Under the pieces are notes generated by a model, which saw nothing but the letters and a program-made list of their open reading frames with translations, was not told the origin of the DNA and ran no database searches. This document shows positions 5,285-8,917 of a stretch of 8,917 nucleotides of DNA, one piece after another (the first letter of the stretch is position 1; every line of letters begins with the position of its first letter). Source of the stretch: CAZLGC01 sp964559275 (GTDB taxonomy: Bacteria > Patescibacteriota > CALEFQ01); contig CAZLGC010000045.1 in assembly GCA_964559275.1 (NCBI GenBank), positions 1 to 8,917 of the forward strand, in the 5' to 3' direction. A program made the position numbers and the translations under genes.

Positions 5285-6415
5285 TTGACTAAAGACAAAC
5301 GGCAAATCCTGACCGTCGCAGAAGTAAATGCTCAGGCCAAAGAGGTGCTTGAGCATTTTCAGGTTTGGGTGAAAGGTGAAGTTTCCGAATTCAAGCGATC
5401 AGATGCCTGGGTTTACAATTATTTAACTCTCAAAGACGAATCGGCGCAGATCAGGGGGATTGTCAGCAACCGGGTGCTGGCAGCGATGGATTTTGATCTC
5501 CAAGACGGGCAAGAGGTGGTCGTATTCGGGCGTTTGAGTGTATACGAGAGGCGGGGCGATTATCAGATAAAAATTGAAAAGATTGAGGAGTTGGGCAAGG
5601 GTAGCCTGCAAGAGCAGCTGGAGAAGCTGAAGGCGAAACTGCAAGCTGAAGGGCTCTTTGCGGAAGAGATTAAGAAGCCACTGCCCGCGTTCCCGGAAAA
5701 AATCGGGGTGGTGTCTTCCCAGGACGGGGCTGCTTTCAAAGACTTTCGCAAAATTATTAAAGCTCGTTTCCCAGGAGTACAAATTTTACTCAAAGATGTC
5801 TTGGTCCAAGGTGACAGTTCGCCCGGACAGGTGGCGACAGCGGTGGCGGAACTGGATAAAAACAATCTGGTTGATGTTATTGTCGTTACCCGCGGCGGCG
5901 GTTCTTTGGAGGATCTATGGGGATTCAACGATGAATCAGTTGCCCGGGCGATTTTCGCGGCTAAGACACCGGTTGTATCCGCAATCGGTCACGAAAAAGA
6001 TGTAACAATTTGTGACCTGGTGGCAGACCATCGCTCTTCAACGCCATCAAATGCCGCCGAGGAGATTGTCCCTGATCAAGAAGAACTTTTTCGGCAACTG
6101 GATGACTTCGCTAGTCGTATCAAACAGGTCAGAGAACGTTGGCAAGATTTTCCCCAAGAAATCGACCAGCTGTTGGCTGGAATCAAAAGTGGTTATCGTC
6201 GCTTCGTCAAGGACCGGGCGCTGTCAACCGAGCTTTTGTATCGCAAGGTTTTGGCGTTGAGTCCGGAAAAGGTATTGGCCCGAGGCTACAGTGTGCTCTC
6301 ACGTCAGGGCAAAATTGTCCGGGCGGCCGACAAAGTCAAGGTCGGGGACAACCTCAAAGCTAAGTTGGCGAAAGGTGGATTGTTTGTTACAGTAAAGGGG
6401 AAAAGTAAGAAATAA
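5285..6415 (+). CDS. xseA: Exodeoxyribonuclease VII large subunit (XseA)
   Basis: Large subunit of exonuclease VII, which degrades single-stranded DNA from both ends together with XseB. Numbered from TTG 5285 (376 residues): N-terminal OB-fold with LTVAEVNAQAKEVLEHFQVW (9-28), VSEFKRSDAWVYNYLTLKD (33-51) and the FGRLSVYERRGDYQ region (81-94); linker GKGSLQEQLEKLKAKLQAEG (104-123); catalytic domain with KIGVVSSQDGAAFKDF (139-154), VVTRGGGSLEDLWGFNDE (200-217), SAIGHEKDVTICDLVADHRS (232-251) and TPSNAAEE (253-260); C-terminal LSPEKVLARGYSVLSRQGKI (325-344). It is shorter than E. coli XseA (about 456 residues); the helical region between 262 and 325 is reduced. The in-frame ATG at 5150 would overlap DJ-1 by 134 bases and add unrelated residues, so TTG 5285, preceded by GGGGAG (5275-5280), was chosen. 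xseB follows directly. Confidence 0.94.
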   Translation: MTKDKRQILTVAEVNAQAKEVLEHFQVWVKGEVSEFKRSDAWVYNYLTLKDESAQIRGIVSNRVLAAMDFDLQDGQEVVVFGRLSVYERRGDYQIKIEKIEELGKGSLQEQLEKLKAKLQAEGLFAEEIKKPLPAFPEKIGVVSSQDGAAFKDFRKIIKARFPGVQILLKDVLVQGDSSPGQVATAVAELDKNNLVDVIVVTRGGGSLEDLWGFNDESVARAIFAAKTPVVSAIGHEKDVTICDLVADHRSSTPSNAAEEIVPDQEELFRQLDDFASRIKQVRERWQDFPQEIDQLLAGIKSGYRRFVKDRALSTELLYRKVLALSPEKVLARGYSVLSRQGKIVRAADKVKVGDNLKAKLAKGGLFVTVKGKSKK

Positions 6416-6478
6416 TACAGTAGTATAGAAATGGAGGAATATAAGGAATGTACGAGTATAGAAATAAAGGGAAAAGGT

Positions 6479-6664
6479 ATGCCCAAGAAGAAGGAGATGA
6501 CATTTAAAGAGGCGTTTGCCAAGATGGAGGAAATATCACTGCAGCTGGAAAGTGCCGACCTTGACGTGGAAGAGGGGATGAAGCTGGTCAAGGAAGCAGA
6601 AAAGCTGCACAAATTATTGAAGCAGAAGCTGCAATCAGCTAAACTGGTTGTAAAAGAAAAGTAA
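6479..6664 (+). CDS. xseB: Exodeoxyribonuclease VII small subunit (XseB)
   Basis: Small helical subunit of exonuclease VII, several copies of which bind the XseA helical region. The 61 residues from ATG 6479 (MPKKKEMTFKEAFAKMEEIS, then QLESADLDVEEGMKLVKEAEKL and a lysine-rich second helix) fit the two-helix XseB pattern 'F.EA...+E.I...LE...L.++E...L..E...L'. An upstream in-frame ATG at 6431 would add 16 residues not typical of the family; 6479 is preferred because the protein then begins as XseB usually does and AAAGGG (6466-6471) lies 7 bases upstream, but 6431, 15 bases after xseA, cannot be excluded. The 63-base leader contains a direct repeat, AGTATAGAAAT (6422-6432 and 6455-6465). Confidence 0.86.
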   Translation: MPKKKEMTFKEAFAKMEEISLQLESADLDVEEGMKLVKEAEKLHKLLKQKLQSAKLVVKEK

Positions 6665-6679
6665 TTACGCCCAAGTAGT

Positions 6680-7498
6680 ATGAAAACTTCCGGCAAAATC
6701 ATAGTGACAATCCTGGCTGTTCTGGCGGTGTTTTGTATTGCCTTCCTGATTGACAACTACGTGCTCGATCAGGGCGATCAGTTGGTGGTTCCCGACGTTG
6801 GTATCAAAGCGGCCACCCTGGACCCGACTTTCTTAACTCAAGAAGGACAGCCGTTGTTGCTGGTTTTTGTTAAAGGCGATGCCAAATCGGTTCAAGCCGA
6901 TGTGGCTAAAAGGGTAGCCCCGACTAAGGGCGGCGAAACTCTTTCCTCTTATGATTTAGAAAACTTAGACATTAAGGTCCCTGCGGACAAGGTCAATGAG
7001 GAAGATACCGGTGAATTGAATATTTGGGGGAAATCACTGGATGTTCCAAGTGATGCGGGTCAGTATTTGGTTACTGTTACCGCCACAGATCAGAAAGATG
7101 CCTCGACCAAATTCAAGATGTTTAATTACATTATGTCAGTTCAGGACGAAGCTGAGTTGAAAGAGGTGCCGGCGCTTACGTCAGGACAGGCGTCATTCAG
7201 TGACTTTCTACAGAAAATAACCGACGAAGAATGGGAAGATGCTTATGACTACCTGTCCCCGGAGCTCAGAGAAGAAATTAATTTTGATCTTTTTCAGGAT
7301 AATTACAGGAGCCTAGCCGGCGCAGAAATAGTCCGCTATAATTTAATTAGTAAGGATAACCAGCAGCTACGGGAGACCGATGAAATAATAGTCCGTTACG
7401 AATCCGGAGAAGAGAATCGCTGGCGAGTTGAGTTTGAGTTGAATGTCGATAATCCGACGGCCGACTGGCAGCTCATTTCTATTCAAAAAGTAATCTAA
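6680..7498 (+). CDS. Membrane-anchored protein with NTF2-like C-terminal domain, function unknown
   Basis: A 272-residue protein not recognised by name. Residues 7-26 (IIVTILAVLAVFCIAFLIDN) form an N-terminal signal anchor with preceding lysines, so the rest is probably outside the membrane. There is no lipobox cysteine suited to lipoprotein processing (C19 is in the middle of the hydrophobic stretch without a convincing lipobox). Residues about 45-155 are beta-rich with alternating hydrophobic strands (PLLLVFVKGD, GQYLVTVTATD) and could be an Ig-like fold. Residues about 173-272 read as an NTF2-like/DUF4878-type cone: FSDFLQKITDEEWEDAYDYL, SPELREEI, IIVRYESGEENRWRVEFELN, DWQLISIQKVI. Such domains often bind small ligands or peptides in envelope proteins; the role here is unknown. 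It lies 15 bases after xseB and 4 bases before the DUF4013-like gene. Confidence 0.75.
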   Translation: MKTSGKIIVTILAVLAVFCIAFLIDNYVLDQGDQLVVPDVGIKAATLDPTFLTQEGQPLLLVFVKGDAKSVQADVAKRVAPTKGGETLSSYDLENLDIKVPADKVNEEDTGELNIWGKSLDVPSDAGQYLVTVTATDQKDASTKFKMFNYIMSVQDEAELKEVPALTSGQASFSDFLQKITDEEWEDAYDYLSPELREEINFDLFQDNYRSLAGAEIVRYNLISKDNQQLRETDEIIVRYESGEENRWRVEFELNVDNPTADWQLISIQKVI

Positions 7499-7502
7499 CT
7501 AT

Positions 7503-8210
7503 ATGGAGCAAGCACAACCACCTGTACCCCCTCCGGGAATTGATATCGGCGAAGCATTCGGTTATGTCTTCAAAGACGGCCGCTGGTTTAGCAAGGTGGC
7601 AATGGGGGCGTTGTTTGTATTACTGTCGATGTTCCTGGTTGGTATCCCCTTCTTGCTTGGTTACATGATCTGGATTACCCGCAATGTCATGCGTGGCGAG
7701 CAGTACCCGCTGCCGGAGTGGACACATCTCGGACAGATGTTCGTTGATGGGCTGAAATTGATTGCTACTTACATCGTTTTTTACATTCCTTTTTTCATTA
7801 TCGTTTTTGTTCCCTTCATAATTTTTTTCATCCTCGGTTTCGTGCAAATGGACCCGTCCTTTATTGTCGTTTTTATTGGCTACTACATTTTCATAATTAT
7901 TGCCAGTATCGCCTATGCCCTTCTTCTTATTCCGGTCTATGTTCGCTTTGCCATGACCAATAGTGTCGGTCGCTCGCTGGCCTTTGGTCACATCTGGGAG
8001 TTTTTTAAGAAAAATTTTGCTAACATTCTACTGATCCTGGTTATGAGTTGGGTAGCCGGTATAATCGGGGGTCTGGGCGTAATTGTGTTTTTCATTGGGG
8101 TGTTTTTTACCCAGGCCTATGCCTATATGATCCAGGCGCACCTGATGGGGCAGCTGGAAAATGTTGCCAAGGCCGAAGGTAACGGCATTATGGCGTGGGA
8201 CAAAGACTAA
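7503..8210 (+). CDS. DUF4013-like multi-pass membrane protein
   Basis: A 235-residue integral membrane protein. The N-terminal DIGEAFGYVFKDGRWFSKV (14-32), the GIPFLLGYMIWITRNVMRGE region (47-66) and LPEWTHLGQMFVDGLK (70-85) follow the DUF4013 pattern (DIG.AF.Y.FKD..W..K, GY..+..+.V..G...LPEW...G..F.DGL). Hydrophobic segments lie at about 33-57, 84-113, 119-146 and 172-203; the long ones may be double-spanning or hairpin helices. The C-terminus is cytoplasmic-looking and charged (GQLENVAKAEGNGIM). The biological role of DUF4013 proteins is not known to me. The start context is AACTATATGG without a Shine-Dalgarno. It is the last gene of the plus-strand run, and its stop codon lies inside the inverted repeat at 8207-8348. 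Confidence 0.82.
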   Translation: MEQAQPPVPPPGIDIGEAFGYVFKDGRWFSKVAMGALFVLLSMFLVGIPFLLGYMIWITRNVMRGEQYPLPEWTHLGQMFVDGLKLIATYIVFYIPFFIIVFVPFIIFFILGFVQMDPSFIVVFIGYYIFIIIASIAYALLLIPVYVRFAMTNSVGRSLAFGHIWEFFKKNFANILLILVMSWVAGIIGGLGVIVFFIGVFFTQAYAYMIQAHLMGQLENVAKAEGNGIMAWDKD

Positions 8211-8348
8211 GCCCAAACTCAAAATCCAAAAAGCAAACCCAAAGCAACTCCAAACTCAAATTAAATCAGAAAACTCCAATCGCAGGAGTTTTTGATTTGG
8301 GGTTAGAATTGGAGTTGCTTTGGGTTTTTTCTCGAGCTTTGGGCTTAG
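8207..8348. repeat. 142-bp inverted repeat between convergent genes
   Basis: The two halves form an imperfect palindrome. The outer ends CTAAGCCCAAA (8207-8217) and TTTGGGCTTAG (8338-8348) pair exactly; an internal 19-bp block (AAACCCAAAGCAACTCCAA) pairs exactly with TTGGAGTTGCTTTGGGTTT; and the centre AAAACTCC / GGAGTTTT closes around AATCGCA. The plus-strand left arm is A-rich with CAAA/CCAAA steps and the right arm is T-rich. The TAA stop of the DUF4013-like gene is part of the left arm, and the right arm ends 2 bases before the stop of the HAD gene. It may be a palindromic mobile or amplified element; transposase homology is absent. Confidence 0.85.
8270..8293. terminator. Bidirectional terminator core of the palindrome
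   Basis: AAAACTCC, loop AATCGCA, GGAGTTTT plus one further T: a symmetrical stem with an A-tract on one side and a T-tract on the other, so it can terminate transcription in both directions between the convergent DUF4013-like and HAD genes. The GC core is only four pairs, but the surrounding palindrome extends the stem. Confidence 0.6.
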
Positions 8349-8350
8349 GC

Positions 8351-8917
8351 TTACACTACGTAATCAATAATGTCTCGAAGATTGTATATCTCGGTGAAAT
8401 ATTCCTCCATCCCGTTAATAGGTCGGATGGTTAGTCCGAGTCCAGCTTTTTCCAGCATTTCTTTGTCAGAAGGGGAGTCGCTGATGGCCAAAATTTCTGC
8501 CGGCTCAATATTCAGCTCCCGGGCCTTAGTCAGCATTGCTTCGTCTTTTACATCTCCATCCATAGTTATCTTATCTGTAGATCCGGCAATATAGTCAATC
8601 CCTAGCTGTTCTTGGGTATAGGTGGCCACGAACTCAAACGAGCGCGTAATGAGCATAGTTTTGATACCAAGCTCTTTTAGTTTGGCAACAACTCCTTTAG
8701 CCTCCGGGTCAATTTGAATGGCGGTCATTGCAGCTTTCACTTTTTCAGCCGGAAAACGATGAAGGATAGCTTGCTTGCCATCCAGGACCTCGCGCAGTGA
8801 AATCTTGCCGGCGTGTAGTTTCTTCGTGAAGGCGGCGCTTTCTTCGAAAACACCTAAAGCCCGGGCCATGTCATCCAAGGCATCACTCAATACCAGGACA
8901 CCGTCTTGGTCAAATAC
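8351..8917 (-). CDS. HAD-superfamily phosphatase, SerB-like (partial, 5' end outside window)
   Basis: A minus-strand frame stays open to the right edge, so the N-terminus is missing; a TTG at 8888-8890 is internal, because the HAD motif I lies upstream of it. The visible protein (about 188 residues) starts VFDQDGVLVLSD, with the nucleophile and acid/base aspartates of the DXD motif. Motif II is MLITRSF (T91), the motif III lysine is probably K124 (GDVKDEAM), and motif IV is AISDSPSDKEM with D147 and D151. The helical cap between motifs I and II (AFTKKLHAGKISLREVL...) is like that of HAD subfamily IB (phosphoserine phosphatase type). The substrate is not determined; motif I has Val where DXDGT has Thr. 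It converges on the DUF4013-like gene and ends next to the 142-bp palindrome. Confidence 0.83.
   Translation of the reverse strand, partial: VFDQDGVLVLSDALDDMARALGVFEESAAFTKKLHAGKISLREVLDGKQAILHRFPAEKVKAAMTAIQIDPEAKGVVAKLKELGIKTMLITRSFEFVATYTQEQLGIDYIAGSTDKITMDGDVKDEAMLTKARELNIEPAEILAISDSPSDKEMLEKAGLGLTIRPINGMEEYFTEIYNLRDIIDYVV

Noticed and set aside
4924..5298. Minus-strand ORFs of 86-124 codons opposite DJ-1
   Set aside because: They are antisense shadows of a clear DJ-1/PfpI gene, with no recognisable motifs of their own.
8195..8434. A 79-codon plus-strand ORF across the convergent junction
   Set aside because: It is a translation of the palindrome arms (low-complexity Ser/Lys/Gln, then Leu-rich) and overlaps the HAD gene antisense.
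8888..8890. TTG as the true start of the HAD gene
   Set aside because: The frame continues upstream to the window edge and includes the catalytic DXD motif (VFDQDGVLV), which the protein needs.
1..8917. UGA recoding (as in some Patescibacteria lineages) and CRISPR arrays
   Set aside because: TGA ends murG and murC at the expected family C-termini, so the code is standard. No regularly spaced repeats were seen.

Overview
The window reads as chromosomal DNA of a bacterium with a compact genome, medium GC content and the standard genetic code (TGA is a real stop for the murG end and for murC). Short intergenic gaps, many gene starts without a Shine-Dalgarno sequence, a free-standing EF-Tu-type beta-barrel protein, a DUF4013-like membrane protein and A-rich/T-rich palindromic intergenic elements together suggest a Patescibacteria (CPR) genome. 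That assignment is inference from gene style and was not tested by any search.

Left part (1-3640): a plus-strand operon carrying the end of murG, then murC, murB, a long-form ribosome hibernation factor (hpf) and an MTH1-like NUDIX hydrolase. The first three are the usual peptidoglycan-precursor order: lipid II glycosyltransferase, UDP-MurNAc--L-Ala ligase and UDP-MurNAc dehydrogenase. murG/murC and murC/murB overlap. The operon ends at a clear intrinsic terminator (3608-3638).

Middle part (3637-4008): about 400 bases with no protein gene but strong organisation. A good promoter (TTGACA, 17 bases, TACTAT) with a perfect 9-5-9 palindrome in its spacer is followed by about 170 nt that fold into several hairpins and end at an intrinsic terminator. 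This looks like a stand-alone non-coding RNA gene and is the most interesting feature here. Next come a TATAAT box and a long A/T-rich inverted repeat that runs up to the TTG start of a PIN-domain gene.

Right part (4007-8210): PIN-domain putative RNase; an 86-residue EF-Tu domain-2-like protein with its own promoter; a DJ-1/PfpI protein; xseA and xseB (exonuclease VII); a membrane-anchored protein with an NTF2-like C-terminal domain; and a DUF4013-like multi-pass membrane protein. A 142-bp inverted repeat (8207-8348) separates these from a convergent minus-strand HAD phosphatase gene that leaves the window at its 5' end.

The genes fall into four functional groups: cell-wall precursor synthesis, stress and dormancy (HPF, NUDIX, DJ-1), DNA repair (XseAB), and uncharacterised envelope proteins. 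No CRISPR array, tRNA, rRNA or transposase gene was seen.
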